The notes beneath the pieces are model-generated. The model made no database searches and was not told the origin of the DNA. It was given only the letters and a program-made list of their open reading frames with translations. A DNA stretch of 64,000 nt from Thalassotalea loyana (GTDB lineage Bacteria; Pseudomonadota; Gammaproteobacteria; Enterobacterales; Alteromonadaceae), in the NCBI RefSeq assembly GCF_030161435.1, contig NZ_BSSV01000008.1:124001-188000 (forward strand), given 5' to 3'. Position numbers and translations under genes: made by a program. Below, piece by piece: positions 53,752-63,827 of this stretch (positions are counted from its first letter, which is position 1; each line of letters opens with the position of its first letter).

Positions 53752-55673
53752 TAACTCTCGTCTTCTTTAATCATGTTTAAAAACGCAATCGCGTTTTCTA
53801 AATTTCGGGTGCGTCGCATATTAGGAAGAGATTTTACAAAAACTTCACCGTAAGGTCGATTAACAATGCGATCGTCACAAATAACTAAGACACCTTTATC
53901 ATTCACATCTCGAATGAGTCGCCCTACTCCCTGCTTCAAAGCAATAACCGCTTGTGGCATTTGGATTTGAGCAAAAGGGTCACCATTTTGGCGCTTTACG
54001 TCTTCACTGCGAGCCTGCAGTAGAGGATCATCGGGCGATGCAAATGGCAGTTTATCGATAATCACGCAGGTAAGTTTATCGCCTCGCACATCGACCCCTT
54101 CCCAAAAACTCGCGGTAGCCAATAACACGGCATCTTGGGATTCAATAAAATTATCTAAGATTTTACGCTTGCTCATTTGCCCTTGAACAAGTAATTCATT
54201 GTCAATTTGTTCACTCAATATTTCAGCTACCATATTCATCATTCGGTAACTCGTGAAAAGCATAAAGCATGCTCCGTCACTTGCATCAATCAATTTTGTT
54301 GCAAGGTCTGCTAATTTTTTTGCGCGATTAGGATGATTAGCGCTAGGCAGGTACCTAGGCACCAACAATTGAGACTGTTCCAAATAATTAAAGGGACTAT
54401 CCAAAAATAATGACTGTGCCTTAATACCTAATTGATCGTTGAAATGGTCAAAATGACCATCTACGGCTAACGTCGCTGAAGTAAAAATCCATCCTGCGTG
54501 CGATTGATCGACATATTCACTAAATTTGTCGGCGACCGATAACGGCGTTTGGTGTAACACGACATGCCTACGTGTCGTTTCATACCAAAAACTAATACCA
54601 AAACTGTCGGTATTGGCCATCAAATCATGCTTTTGCAGAAGCGTCACCGCTCGCTCGAAACAATGATCAATCTCTTCCGTTCTGCCAACACATAGCTTCA
54701 GCACTTGATACAAGAAATCTAAATCATCTTTAATCGCTTGGTATTGCGCATTAAATTGGGATAACGCAGCTTTTTCTCGCCAATTCCCCCGCTCTGGATC
54801 ATAAGCAAACAACAAGCGAAATTCTTGTGCTGTTTTATCCAGCTTTTCGGCGGCTTTTCCTAATTGCTTAACATCCGTTAACGCTGTTTTAAATTGGGCG
54901 ATTACGTCACTGCAAAGTTCATGAATTTGACGCGTAGAAAACGCATCACCAAAATATTCGCTAGCAATATCTGGGATCTGGTGTGCTTCATCAAAGACGA
55001 CAACTTCAGCTTTTGGAATTAACTCACCAAAGCCAGTGTCTTTTAACGCCATATCGGCAAAAAACAAATGATGATTGACGACAATAACATCAGCGTCAAT
55101 CGCTTGTTGCCTGGCTTTTACCAAATGACAATCTTTAATAAACGGGCAGTCTTTTGCCAAGCAATTATCAACCGTCGATGTGATGAGTGGGAATATCGCA
55201 GAATCTTCTGCCACATCTACCAGTTCACCAATATCACCACTAATGGTTGCTGTTGACCATGTTTTTACTTTAACAAGATCTTGGAGGCCCTGTGCATCGA
55301 GTTGACCACGGCTTTGCGAAAACTGATCGAGACGTTGTAAACACAAATAGTTTGCTCGGCCTTTTAGCAACGCAACTTGACCCCCATATTTAAGGGCTTT
55401 ACGGATTAACGGCAAATCTTTGTGAAATAGCTGTTCTTGGAGATTTTTAGTCCCTGTGGAAACGATAACCTTTTTATCACTAAGTAACGCTGGCACTAGA
55501 TAAGCAAATGTTTTACCTGTACCTGTGCCCGCTTCTACAACTAATGAACTTTGATTGGCAATCGCACGCTCAACCTCAAGCGCCATATCTATCTGGGCTT
55601 GTCTTGGGTTATAACCTTGAATGATTTGCGCTAATGCGCCTGATGCCGAAAAAGCGTGTTCGACTTGTGCCAT
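53751..55673 (-). CDS. yoaA: DinG-family ATP-dependent DNA helicase (YoaA-like)
   Basis: A 640-residue XPD/DinG-type SF2 helicase. Walker A is EAGTGTGKTFAYL near residues 46-58, DEAH near 230-233, and the C-terminal motif VGRLIRD near 590-596. Four Cys in a row of spaced positions (CLQR near 114, CLAKDCPFIKDCHL near 173-186) form the iron-sulfur cluster site. YoaA acts with the chi subunit of polymerase III in replication-fork repair. It lies immediately before tsaB and is translationally coupled to it. Confidence 0.92.
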   Translation of the reverse strand: MAQVEHAFSASGALAQIIQGYNPRQAQIDMALEVERAIANQSSLVVEAGTGTGKTFAYLVPALLSDKKVIVSTGTKNLQEQLFHKDLPLIRKALKYGGQVALLKGRANYLCLQRLDQFSQSRGQLDAQGLQDLVKVKTWSTATISGDIGELVDVAEDSAIFPLITSTVDNCLAKDCPFIKDCHLVKARQQAIDADVIVVNHHLFFADMALKDTGFGELIPKAEVVVFDEAHQIPDIASEYFGDAFSTRQIHELCSDVIAQFKTALTDVKQLGKAAEKLDKTAQEFRLLFAYDPERGNWREKAALSQFNAQYQAIKDDLDFLYQVLKLCVGRTEEIDHCFERAVTLLQKHDLMANTDSFGISFWYETTRRHVVLHQTPLSVADKFSEYVDQSHAGWIFTSATLAVDGHFDHFNDQLGIKAQSLFLDSPFNYLEQSQLLVPRYLPSANHPNRAKKLADLATKLIDASDGACFMLFTSYRMMNMVAEILSEQIDNELLVQGQMSKRKILDNFIESQDAVLLATASFWEGVDVRGDKLTCVIIDKLPFASPDDPLLQARSEDVKRQNGDPFAQIQMPQAVIALKQGVGRLIRDVNDKGVLVICDDRIVNRPYGEVFVKSLPNMRRTRNLENAIAFLNMIKEDES

Positions 55674-55729
55674 GGAATAATTTGAACAAGAATTTTTCGC
55701 TCATTATAAACGTAAATATTGATAACAAG

Positions 55730-56011
55730 CTAAACAAAAATATCGAGTTTAGTTCCTTTGTGTGGCTGATTGTCTTTTTCTGACGATTCTGTTGATGAAG
55801 ATTGATGGCCTTGTTGGTCGAGTATTTCTTCCTGATCTGATTCATCGCGCTCAGCATGAATATAAATATCAACTTCGTCCTTGATACTCTGGTCTTGTTC
55901 TTCAGATAGCTTACCGACCTTATCATCTTTCGCCAACGCCTTAACCTTAAGCTTTTCTGGCTTAATTCTGACAGGGACAACACGTCGAAGTTGAGTAGTA
56001 AAAATATCCAT
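55730..56011 (-). CDS. Small acidic hypothetical protein (93 aa)
   Basis: Not recognised. A soluble protein with a basic N-terminus (RRVVPVRIKPEKLKVKAL) and a long acidic, Gln/Ser-rich second half, likely disordered. ATG 56011 is used; an in-frame GTG two codons earlier is possible. It lies between the yoaA-like start and the his operon promoter and is read divergently from hisL. No function can be inferred. Confidence 0.6.
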   Translation of the reverse strand: MDIFTTQLRRVVPVRIKPEKLKVKALAKDDKVGKLSEEQDQSIKDEVDIYIHAERDESDQEEILDQQGHQSSSTESSEKDNQPHKGTKLDIFV

Positions 56012-56149
56012 AATCACCGCATATTATTTATTGGCTTACGAATTAAAAATGTAAAAACACATCTTTATATCGGTCAAATAACGAACAACCTTAGAACTAT
56101 TTTGCACATAACTTATAGAATTTTTTCATAAAACATTAACAAACACCGC

Positions 56150-56178
56150 TTGCGTTACGATAAAAATCTCGATACTGT
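56150..56178 (+). promoter_or_regulatory. Probable his operon promoter
   Basis: TTGCGT (56150-56155), a 17-bp spacer and TACTGT (56173-56178) lie about 95 bp upstream of the leader peptide start. The fit is fair; other AT-rich -10 candidates are present nearby. Confidence 0.45.
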
Positions 56179-56272
56179 AATTAGCAATTGAGTAATCGTT
56201 AGCCAAAAAAAATAAAAAATTAACGATACATATTTATTATAGACAAGTAAAAGTTAAAGAGATTCAAGCAAT

Positions 56273-56320
56273 ATGTACAACCTAAGCAACTTACATCATC
56301 ACCATCATTTTCACGGTTAG
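56273..56320 (+). CDS. hisL: His operon leader peptide
   Basis: A 15-residue peptide, MYNLSNLHHHHHFHG, with six His codons, five of them consecutive (codons 8-12), ending at TAG 56318-56320. A run of His codons before an attenuator is the sensor of His-tRNA charging: stalling here favours the antiterminator fold and transcription of hisG onward. A purine-rich GAG-containing ribosome site lies about 12 bases before the ATG. Confidence 0.95.
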   Translation: MYNLSNLHHHHHFHG

Positions 56321-56335
56321 CTGCTCAGGTTTAAT

Positions 56336-56417
56336 CGCTGAGGGGCTATGGACCTTTCAGCGGGAAACAAATATTTAGAAAACCCCCGAAAGAGTCCATC
56401 TCTTTCGGGGGTTTTTT
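56336..56417 (+). terminator. His operon attenuator
   Basis: Strong terminator stem: AACCCCCGAAAGAG (56381-56394), TCCAT loop, CTCTTTCGGGGGTT (56400-56413) and T-tract. An upstream hairpin with arms CGCTGA and TCAGCG (56336-56362) lies just after the leader stop. TGGAC (56349-56353) can pair with GTCCA (56394-56398), giving an alternative antiterminator. This is the usual 1:2, 2:3, 3:4 scheme of his attenuation. Confidence 0.92.
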
Positions 56418-56465
56418 CGTATTAGGTTTCAAATTTTTTAAAAGTGATAAATTAAAGGAAATATC

Positions 56466-57365
56466 ATGACAAGTTCAAAACGCTTAACAATCGCCATGCA
56501 AAAGTCAGGTCGCTTAAGCGATGATACGCAAGCTCTACTAAAACGCTGTGGTTTAAAACTAAATCTCCAAGATAGACGCTTACTTGCTCATGTAGCGAAT
56601 ATGCCAATCGATATCATGCGCGTTCGCTCAAGTGATATTCCAGGTCTTGTTATGGATGGTGTGTGTGACATCGGTATTGTTGGAGACAACACTTTAGAAG
56701 AAGCAGCCCTTGAGAGGAAGCTCCTTGGCAGTAACTGCGAGTATATCCGCACTAAAGGCTTAAACTTTGGCGGCTGCCGTTTGTCACTGGCCATGCCTGA
56801 AGAATTTAACTACCAAGGTATTGAGTCATTAAACGGCTTGAGATTTGCGACTACCTACCCTCAATTGTTGAAGCGCTACGCTCAAGAAAACAACATTGAT
56901 ATCGATTTCTGCTTACTAAAAGGCTCTGTTGAAGTAGCCCCACGCGTTGGTTTAGCCGATGGTATTTGTGATTTGGTATCAACCGGCGCAACACTCGAAG
57001 CAAATGGTTTAAAAGAAGTGGAAGTCATTTACCGCTCTACGGCAGCATTAATCCAAAATCCGACGCCATTGAGTGGAGAAAAGCAGGAAATTTTCGACAC
57101 ATTACTTCAGCGTATGCAAGGCGTTATGAAAGCTAAGGAAAGCAAGTACATTATGTTGCACGCGCCTAAAGACAAAATTGACCAAGTGAGCGAGCTAATG
57201 CCGGGCAAAGAAACACCGACAGTACTGCCGCTTGCAGGACGTGATGACTTAGTTGCTGTTCACGTTGTTGCGACTGAAACCTTCTTTTGGGAAACAATGG
57301 AAGCATTAAAGGCACTAGGCTGTAACTCCATTCTCGTCATGCCAATTGAAAAGATGATGGAGTAA
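56466..57365 (+). CDS. hisG: ATP phosphoribosyltransferase (long form)
   Basis: A 299-residue enzyme catalysing the first step of histidine synthesis: ATP plus PRPP to phosphoribosyl-ATP. [12 protein letters not shown] near residues 65-76 and the PRPP loop [18 protein letters not shown] near 159-176 are clear. The C-terminal 75 or so residues are the ACT-like regulatory domain, absent in short HisG, so feedback inhibition by histidine is expected. AAAGGA precedes the ATG. First structural gene after the attenuator. Confidence 0.97.
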   Translation: MTSSKRLTIAMQKSGRLSDDTQALLKRCGLKLNLQDRRLLAHVANMPIDIMRVRSSDIPGLVMDGVCDIGIVGDNTLEEAALERKLLGSNCEYIRTKGLNFGGCRLSLAMPEEFNYQGIESLNGLRFATTYPQLLKRYAQENNIDIDFCLLKGSVEVAPRVGLADGICDLVSTGATLEANGLKEVEVIYRSTAALIQNPTPLSGEKQEIFDTLLQRMQGVMKAKESKYIMLHAPKDKIDQVSELMPGKETPTVLPLAGRDDLVAVHVVATETFFWETMEALKALGCNSILVMPIEKMME

Positions 57366-57368
57366 GAC

Positions 57369-58670
57369 ATGCAAAGCACAACTCGTTGGTCTGATTTAAC
57401 AGTGCAATCGCAGGCGGAGCTTTTGCTTCGCCCGGCAATCGCTAATAACAAAGTATTATCGGAACAAGTGGCCAGCATTATCGATCAAGTTGCTGAAGGT
57501 GGAGACAACACGTTACTGTCACTGACGGAAAAATTTGATGGTGCGAAATTAGCGAGCTTACAAATTACCACTGAGCAGATTGAAAATGCGGTAAATAGCT
57601 TATCATCTCAACGCTTAGCGGCCTTAGAAAAAGCTTATTGCCAAATTAAAGCATTTCACCAAGCACAAACCTTCCAAGATGTTCGTGTAGAAACGAGCCC
57701 TGGCGTTGTGTGCACGCTGAAATCTGAAGCTATTGAAAGTGTAGGCTTGTACATTCCAGCAGGCACGGCTCCACTACCATCAACGGTATTAATGCTTGGT
57801 GTGCCAGCACAAATAGCCGGTTGTGATCGTAAAGTGTTAGTGTCGCCACCGGATCAAAACGGCAATATTGCAAATGAAGTTTTGGCCGCTGCGCAATTAT
57901 GTGGCATCGACGAAATATACGCCGTGGGCGGTGCACAGGCAATTGCTGCATTGGCACTGGGCACAGATACCATTAAACCAGTTAATAAAGTATTTGGTCC
58001 TGGCAATAGTTATGTCACTGAAGCAAAAAAACAACTATCTCAACAAGTGCCTGGTTTCGCGATTGATATGCCTGCTGGCCCATCAGAAGTCATGGTCATT
58101 GCTGACGAAACGGCAACGTCTGCGTTTGTTGCCGCTGATTTACTATCGCAAGCCGAGCACGGTGTAGACTCTCAAGTTGTACTTGTGGCAACGAATAGCG
58201 ACCTCATCGAGCAGGTTCAAAAAGAAGTAATAGAGCAACTGGCTCAGTTATCTCGCAAAGAAATCGCACAAGCGTCACTTGAACACTCTCGCTTTATTTT
58301 GGTTGAGAACATTGCAGAAGCCGTTGATGTATCAAATCAGTATGCACCGGAGCACTTAATTGTTCAGACCAAAAACCCAAATGGCTTAGTCGGAAAATTA
58401 CGCAACGCTGGCTCGATATTTTTAGGCGACTACACACCGGAATCAGCTGGCGATTATGCCAGTGGAACGAACCATGTGTTGCCAACTTATGGCTACTCAA
58501 AAGTTGTTAGTAGCTTGTCATTAGCGGACTTCTCGCGTCGTTATACGGTGCAAGAAATCACAAGACAAGGGCTGGCTAATTTGGCGCCATGCTTGATTGA
58601 ATTGACCGATGCTGAAGGGTTAGATGCGCACCAACGCGCAGTAACAATTCGCTTGGAAAATGAAGCATAG
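57369..58670 (+). CDS. hisD: Histidinol dehydrogenase
   Basis: A 433-residue zinc enzyme for the last two oxidations, histidinol to histidine with two NAD+. Motifs: PAGTAPLPS near residues 130-138, MPAGPSEVMVIADE near 234-247, AEHGVDSQVVL near 262-272 (zinc His), APEHLIVQ near 326-333 and SAGDYASGTNHVLPT near 359-373. It starts 3 bp after the hisG stop. Confidence 0.97.
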   Translation: MQSTTRWSDLTVQSQAELLLRPAIANNKVLSEQVASIIDQVAEGGDNTLLSLTEKFDGAKLASLQITTEQIENAVNSLSSQRLAALEKAYCQIKAFHQAQTFQDVRVETSPGVVCTLKSEAIESVGLYIPAGTAPLPSTVLMLGVPAQIAGCDRKVLVSPPDQNGNIANEVLAAAQLCGIDEIYAVGGAQAIAALALGTDTIKPVNKVFGPGNSYVTEAKKQLSQQVPGFAIDMPAGPSEVMVIADETATSAFVAADLLSQAEHGVDSQVVLVATNSDLIEQVQKEVIEQLAQLSRKEIAQASLEHSRFILVENIAEAVDVSNQYAPEHLIVQTKNPNGLVGKLRNAGSIFLGDYTPESAGDYASGTNHVLPTYGYSKVVSSLSLADFSRRYTVQEITRQGLANLAPCLIELTDAEGLDAHQRAVTIRLENEA

Positions 58671-58688
58671 ACGACGTAAGGAATAACA

Positions 58689-59819
58689 ATGACCAAACAA
58701 ACTGATTTAATTAATCGCCTTGCTCGCAATGAACTTGTTGATATGGTCCCATATCAATCAGCAAGACGATTATTTGCTTCCGGTGACGATAGCGCCGCCA
58801 ACAATATTTGGCTAAATGCTAATGAAGCTCCTGGTGCTGGTGATTACTCAGTAGAAGCGAGTTGTATTAACCGCTACCCTGACTTTCAACCAGATAGCTT
58901 GATAAATGGTTACAGCAACTACAGTGCATTGCCACCAAGCCAAATATTAGCGACACGTGGTGCAGACGAAGGAATCGAACTTGTTATCAAAGCCTTTTGT
59001 CGCGCATACCAAGATAACATTCTAATTTGCCCTCCCACCTACGGCATGTACGGTATCAGTGCTCAAGCCCAAGGGGTTGGCATCATTGAAGTGCCCCTGG
59101 TAAATAATTTGCTAAATGTTGAGGAAATTGCCAAACAAAAAGGCCAAGCTAAGGTTTTATTCCTGTGTTCGCCTGGCAACCCAACCGGTAACTTGCTACC
59201 GAAAGCACAGTTATTACAGGTATTAGAGATATTTAAAAATGATGCCATTGTCGTCGTTGATGAAGCGTATATCGAGTTTTCACCAACAGATAGTATGCAA
59301 GGTATTATTGATGAATATGACAACTTAGTCGTATTACGTACCTTGTCAAAAGCCTTTGCGTTGGCAGGTCTTCGTTGTGGTTTCACTCTTGCAAACGAAA
59401 CCATTATTACCATGCTGTCTAAGGTGATTGCGCCATACCCTATTTCAGCACCTGTTGCTGAAATTGCCAGTCAGGCACTCAACGATGCAGGTGTTGCACG
59501 TATGCAATCACAAGTGGCAATCACCAACACATTGCGAAATGAGTTTAGCGATTGGCTTGAAAAACAAGCTTGGTGTGTTCGTGTTTTTGACAGTAGTGCT
59601 AACTTCATCTTATTTGAATGCACCGAAAAAGACGAAATATTTAACGCGTTAAAAGAACAGAATATTTTAATTCGCGATCAATCAAAACAACAACAGCTTG
59701 CCAACTGCTTACGCATCAGTATTGGTAGCGAGAAAGAATTAACATTAGTGAAAACCCTATTAGAACAGGCTTTCAATCAACCATTAACACAAAGAGCGCC
59801 TGCTCAAACAAACGTTTAG
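58689..59819 (+). CDS. hisC: Histidinol-phosphate aminotransferase
   Basis: A 376-residue PLP enzyme of the class II/I fold: NANEAP near residues 43-48, [16 protein letters not shown] near 89-104, [12 protein letters not shown] near 161-172, DEAYIEF near 195-201, and the PLP Lys in [14 protein letters not shown] near 219-232. It converts imidazole acetol phosphate to histidinol phosphate with glutamate. AAGGAATAAC precedes the ATG, 18 bp after hisD. Confidence 0.96.
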   Translation: MTKQTDLINRLARNELVDMVPYQSARRLFASGDDSAANNIWLNANEAPGAGDYSVEASCINRYPDFQPDSLINGYSNYSALPPSQILATRGADEGIELVIKAFCRAYQDNILICPPTYGMYGISAQAQGVGIIEVPLVNNLLNVEEIAKQKGQAKVLFLCSPGNPTGNLLPKAQLLQVLEIFKNDAIVVVDEAYIEFSPTDSMQGIIDEYDNLVVLRTLSKAFALAGLRCGFTLANETIITMLSKVIAPYPISAPVAEIASQALNDAGVARMQSQVAITNTLRNEFSDWLEKQAWCVRVFDSSANFILFECTEKDEIFNALKEQNILIRDQSKQQQLANCLRISIGSEKELTLVKTLLEQAFNQPLTQRAPAQTNV

Positions 59820-59827
59820 GAATTACC

Positions 59828-60898
59828 ATGTCACAGCAAAACATTTTATTTATCGACAGAGACGGAACACTCATTGAAGAACCGGTTAGCGACAAGCAAG
59901 TAGACACACTTGAGAAACTTGTCTTTGAACCTATGGTTATTCCTACACTGTTAAAGCTGCAAGCCAAAGGCTACCGACTTGTCATGGTATCAAACCAAGA
60001 CGGCCTAGGTACTGATAGTTACCCACAAGCAGATTTCGATTTGCCACACGACAAAATGATGGATTTATTTACCTCGCAAGGCGTTGTATTTGATGACGTG
60101 TTACTGTGTCCTCACTTTGAAGAAGACAATTGTAACTGTCGTAAGCCTAAACTTGGCTTAGTGTCGGATTACTTGCAACAAGGCAAAGTTAATTTTCAAG
60201 ACTCTTACGTTATCGGCGATCGAGAAACTGATATTCAATTGGCCAAAAACATGGGGATTGTAGGTATTCGATATGATCGAAATGAAAACAACTGGTTGGC
60301 GATTGCCGATCAGCTTTTATCAAACAATCGTAAAAGTAGCGTCACTAGAACGACGAAGGAAACGGACATCACCATCGATGTGGACCTAGACAAAAAAGCA
60401 CCTATAAGCATTAACACCGGTTTAGGCTTTTTCGACCACATGCTTGAACAAATTGCGACTCACGGTGGATTTGCTATGCAAGTTAATGTCACAGGAGATT
60501 ACCACATTGATGAGCACCACAGTGTCGAAGATACAGCACTTGCACTCGGTCAAGCTTTAAAGCAAGCACTAGGTGATAAACGTGGTATCGGCAGATTTGG
60601 TTTTGTCTTGCCAATGGATGAGTGTTTAGCGCAAGCGGCTCTTGATTTATCGGGTCGTCCTTGGCTCGAGTTTGATGCGAAATTTACCGCCGACAATGTT
60701 GGCACGATGTCGACACAAATGGTTTCGCACTTTTTCCGCAGCCTTGCTGATTCAATGGCTGCAACTATCCACCTATCGACAACTGAAGGCAACTGTCACC
60801 ACCAAGTAGAAAGCTTATTTAAAGTGTTTGGTCGTGCACTTGGTCAGGCAATTTTAGTCAACGGTAATGAACTACCAAGCTCAAAAGGAAGCTTATAA
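59828..60898 (+). CDS. hisB: Bifunctional histidinol-phosphatase/imidazoleglycerol-phosphate dehydratase
   Basis: A 356-residue fused enzyme. The N-terminal HAD phosphatase has the DxD motif FIDRDGTL near residues 8-15, a zinc-like Cys/His cluster ([13 protein letters not shown], about 96-108) and GDRETD near 132-137. The C-terminal dehydratase starts near residue 172, with GLGFFDHM near 198-205, [10 protein letters not shown] near 224-233 and CHHQVES near 318-324. Fusion is usual in gammaproteobacteria. The stop overlaps the hisH start by one base. Confidence 0.97.
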   Translation: MSQQNILFIDRDGTLIEEPVSDKQVDTLEKLVFEPMVIPTLLKLQAKGYRLVMVSNQDGLGTDSYPQADFDLPHDKMMDLFTSQGVVFDDVLLCPHFEEDNCNCRKPKLGLVSDYLQQGKVNFQDSYVIGDRETDIQLAKNMGIVGIRYDRNENNWLAIADQLLSNNRKSSVTRTTKETDITIDVDLDKKAPISINTGLGFFDHMLEQIATHGGFAMQVNVTGDYHIDEHHSVEDTALALGQALKQALGDKRGIGRFGFVLPMDECLAQAALDLSGRPWLEFDAKFTADNVGTMSTQMVSHFFRSLADSMAATIHLSTTEGNCHHQVESLFKVFGRALGQAILVNGNELPSSKGSL

Positions 60899-61530
60899 TG
60901 ACTGCGTCATCCCTTCTTTCGAGTCAAGCGATTGTTATAGTTGATACGGGTTGCGCCAATATATCTTCAGTTAGGTATGCTGTTGAGCGTCTTGGATATG
61001 ACGTCCAAGTGTCAGACCAAGCAGACGAAATAAAACGAGCAGACAAAGTTATTTTACCCGGTGTTGGCAGTGCTAAGCATGCAATGAAAAACATTCGTGA
61101 TAAGGGCTTAGTTGAAGTTATTCAGTCGCTAGAACAGCCAGTACTTGGCTTTTGCTTAGGTATGCAATTAATGTGCAGTCAATCAGAAGAAGCTGGCCTT
61201 AATGAAAATACAGTAATCGACTGTATCGGCGTTATTCCAACGCAAGTAAAGGCTATGGAAGTGGGCGATTTACGATTACCGCACATGGGTTGGAATACGT
61301 TACGTTTTCCAAAGGCTCACCCTATTTTTAAGGGCATAACATCAGATGCCTATGTTTATTTTGTCCATAGTTATTGTGCACCAATAAGCGAGTACACCAT
61401 TGCAAGCTGTGAATATGGTCAAGGCTTTAGCGCGGCAATTGCTAAAGATAACTTTATCGGATGTCAATTTCACCCTGAACGTTCAAGTGATATCGGCAGT
61501 TTAATAATTAAAAACTTTTTGGAAATGTAA
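60898..61530 (+). CDS. hisH: Imidazole glycerol phosphate synthase glutaminase subunit
   Basis: A 210-residue class I glutamine amidotransferase. The nucleophile Cys lies in GFCLGMQLM near residues 83-91; His and Glu are in CQFHPERS near 190-197. It supplies ammonia to HisF. TAATG overlap with hisB ensures coupled translation. The first 10 or so residues precede the typical [13 protein letters not shown] strand. Confidence 0.96.
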   Translation: MTASSLLSSQAIVIVDTGCANISSVRYAVERLGYDVQVSDQADEIKRADKVILPGVGSAKHAMKNIRDKGLVEVIQSLEQPVLGFCLGMQLMCSQSEEAGLNENTVIDCIGVIPTQVKAMEVGDLRLPHMGWNTLRFPKAHPIFKGITSDAYVYFVHSYCAPISEYTIASCEYGQGFSAAIAKDNFIGCQFHPERSSDIGSLIIKNFLEM

Positions 61531-61534
61531 CAAC

Positions 61535-62272
61535 ATGATGATTCCAGCTATTGACCTGATTAATGGTCAAGTCGTACGACTTTTTCAGGGCGATTACGGG
61601 CAAAAAACTGAGTACCAATTTACCCCACAAGAACGTCAGCAAGCCTACTTTAATGCGGGTGCTAACGTTATGCATTTTGTTGATTTGGATGGCGCTAAAG
61701 ACAGTGCTAAGCGCCAGCTTGAAACGTTAAAAACTCTGGTTAACTTTGACGGGATGATCATACAAGTTGGTGGTGGTGTGCGCTGTGAAGAGGATGTTGT
61801 ACAACTCCTTGAACTTGGTGCAGACCGTGTTGTGATTGGCTCTCTTGCCATCAAACAACCTGAGCTTGTTAGCCAGTGGTTGCAGAAATTTGGTGGTGAA
61901 AAAATCGTACTCGCACTCGATTTAAAAATTGATGAACATGGCAATAAAACGCTACCTACCCATGGGTGGATTGAAGACTCTGGTGTCGTATTAGAAGACC
62001 TGCTTGCTCAATATCAGAACGCCGGTATCAAGCACGTGCTATGCACTGATATATCAAAAGATGGCACCTTGTCAGGTAGTAATGTTGAGTTATACAGTGA
62101 ACTTTGCCAAGAATATCCTGACATCGCATGGCAAGCGTCCGGAGGCATTGGTAGTCTTGACGATATCAAAGCCCTTATTCCTACGGGCGTGAGCGGCGTC
62201 ATTTTGGGTAAATCATTACTTGAAGGTAAGTTCACGCTAGAGGAGGCAATCGCATGCTGGCCAAACGCATAA
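61535..62272 (+). CDS. hisA: ProFAR isomerase
   Basis: A 245-residue TIM barrel: [17 protein letters not shown] near residues 5-21 gives the first catalytic Asp, and [11 protein letters not shown] near 169-179 gives the second. It isomerises the aminoaldose ProFAR to the aminoketose PRFAR. Two adjacent ATGs could start it (61535 or 61538). The end overlaps the hisF start by 19 bp. Confidence 0.96.
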   Translation: MMIPAIDLINGQVVRLFQGDYGQKTEYQFTPQERQQAYFNAGANVMHFVDLDGAKDSAKRQLETLKTLVNFDGMIIQVGGGVRCEEDVVQLLELGADRVVIGSLAIKQPELVSQWLQKFGGEKIVLALDLKIDEHGNKTLPTHGWIEDSGVVLEDLLAQYQNAGIKHVLCTDISKDGTLSGSNVELYSELCQEYPDIAWQASGGIGSLDDIKALIPTGVSGVILGKSLLEGKFTLEEAIACWPNA

Positions 62273-63027
62273 TACCTTGTTTAGATGTTCAAAACGGTAA
62301 AGTGGTTAAAGGTGTCAAGTTTAGAAATCACGAAATCATTGGCGATATTGTACCATTGGCACAGCGTTACGCAGAAGAAGGTGCAGATGAGCTTGTCTTC
62401 TATGACATTACCGCCAGTGCAGACCAACGTGTCGTTGATAAAAGCTGGGTCAGTAAAATAGCACAAGTTATCGATATTCCGTTTTGTGTCGCCGGTGGTA
62501 TTAAAACAGCAGAAGACGCGCAGCAAATACTTAACATGGGCGCCGATAAAATCAGTATCAACTCCCCTGCTTTGTTAGATCCTGAACTTATTACACGTCT
62601 AGCAGACCAGTTCGGACAACAATGTGTTGTGGTGGGTATTGATAGCTACTTTGATGAAGAGACTAAACAATACCAAGTCTACCAATTTACAGGGGATGAA
62701 TCTCGTACCCAGAAAACAAAGTGGCAAACGTTCGACTGGATTCAAGAAGTTCAATCTCGTGGTGCTGGCGAAATTGTCTTGAACTGCATGAATCAAGACG
62801 GTGTACGTCAAGGGTATGATATTGAACAGTTAGCCAAAGCACGAGCAATCACGACGATTCCACTTATTGCGTCTGGTGGTGCGGGAGAAATATCACACTT
62901 TAGCGATGTCTTTACTCTAGCTGATGTAGACGGTGCACTAGCCGCTAGTGTCTTTCATAAGCAAGTTATAGCAATAAAAGACCTTAAAGAAACATTAATA
63001 AATCAAAAGATCTCGATTAGACCATAG
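62254..63027 (+). CDS. hisF: Imidazole glycerol phosphate synthase cyclase subunit
   Basis: A 257-residue TIM barrel: [16 protein letters not shown] near residues 6-21 with Asp11, GADKISIN near 98-105, [14 protein letters not shown] near 171-184 (second Asp region; usual text is DGT, here DGV), and IASGGAG near 204-210. It works as a heterodimer with HisH to make IGP and AICAR. GAGGAGG lies inside the hisA end, seven bases before the ATG. Confidence 0.96.
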   Translation: MLAKRIIPCLDVQNGKVVKGVKFRNHEIIGDIVPLAQRYAEEGADELVFYDITASADQRVVDKSWVSKIAQVIDIPFCVAGGIKTAEDAQQILNMGADKISINSPALLDPELITRLADQFGQQCVVVGIDSYFDEETKQYQVYQFTGDESRTQKTKWQTFDWIQEVQSRGAGEIVLNCMNQDGVRQGYDIEQLAKARAITTIPLIASGGAGEISHFSDVFTLADVDGALAASVFHKQVIAIKDLKETLINQKISIRP

Positions 63028-63036
63028 GGAACAATA

Positions 63037-63660
63037 ATGATTGTCACGTTAGATAATATCGACACACTCGCTTGGGAAAAGATGGATGGCTTGTTACCAG
63101 CGATTGTTCAATGCAGTGCAACTGGCGCCATTTTAATGCAGGGTTACATGAACCAAGAGGCGTTGCAAAAAACATTGGAAATAAACAAGGCGACATTTTT
63201 TAGTCGCTCTAAAAACCGATTATGGACAAAAGGTGAAACCTCAGATAACTTTTTGATGGTTAAACAAGTACTCGCTGATTGCGATCAAGATTCAATTTTG
63301 ATTAGTGCAGTACCAAGAGGACCTGCATGTCACTTGGGCGTCAGATCTTGTTTTCCTGAAGAGAAGTTAACGCAACAAAACTTTCTTTCTCAACTTGAAC
63401 AAGTCGTTGAACAACGAAAAGGTGCTTCACCAGATGAAAGCTACACGGCACAACTGATGGCTAAAGGGCTAAACAAGGTTGCGCAAAAAGTGGGCGAGGA
63501 AGGTGTGGAAGTGGCGTTAGCAGCGGTTGCAGAAACAAAAGAAGATCTATTGGGCGAATGTGCAGATCTATTTTTTCACACCTTAGTGTTACTTCAACAC
63601 AAAGACATCGCATTGTCAGAAGTAATGGCCGTTTTACAAGAACGTCATACTAAACAATAA
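63037..63660 (+). CDS. hisI: Bifunctional phosphoribosyl-AMP cyclohydrolase/phosphoribosyl-ATP pyrophosphatase
   Basis: A 207-residue fusion. The cyclohydrolase part has QGYMNQEAL near residues 34-42, FFSRSKNRLWTKGE near 53-66 and DCDQDSIL near 83-90 with zinc Cys. The pyrophosphohydrolase part starts near 116, with QKVGEEGVEVALAA near 152-165 and ECADLFFHTLVLL near 175-187. Often named hisIE. Last gene of the operon, followed by a long-loop terminator. Confidence 0.96.
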   Translation: MIVTLDNIDTLAWEKMDGLLPAIVQCSATGAILMQGYMNQEALQKTLEINKATFFSRSKNRLWTKGETSDNFLMVKQVLADCDQDSILISAVPRGPACHLGVRSCFPEEKLTQQNFLSQLEQVVEQRKGASPDESYTAQLMAKGLNKVAQKVGEEGVEVALAAVAETKEDLLGECADLFFHTLVLLQHKDIALSEVMAVLQERHTKQ

Positions 63661-63669
63661 GTTAACATT

Positions 63670-63738
63670 GGCAGGCTAGAAAAAGCTGAACAAATGGTTA
63701 TTTCAACCTAATTCTTAGAGCAAAATAGTCTGCCTTTT
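63670..63738 (+). terminator. Possible his operon terminator (long loop)
   Basis: GGCAGGCTA (63670-63678) and TAGTCTGCC (63726-63734) can pair, with one mismatch, and TTTT follows. The loop is about 47 nt, unusually long, so strength is uncertain. Confidence 0.4.
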
Positions 63739-63751
63739 AACACTTTTTTAA

Positions 63752-63779
63752 TTGATCCTTAACTGATTATCCGTACAAT
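63752..63779 (+). promoter_or_regulatory. Sigma-70-like promoter for the last gene
   Basis: TTGATC (63752-63757), a 16-bp spacer and TACAAT (63774-63779) stand about 50 bp upstream of the ATG at 63828. Confidence 0.55.
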
Positions 63780-63827
63780 AAGCGCCGTTCAATGACTATT
63801 GAAACAATAACAAGCTAAGGAAAGGCA

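Noticed and set aside
55609-55983. A minus-strand reading frame between the helicase gene and the his promoter
   Set aside because: It overlaps both the yoaA-like gene and the acidic small protein in another frame and has a composition typical of a shadow frame.
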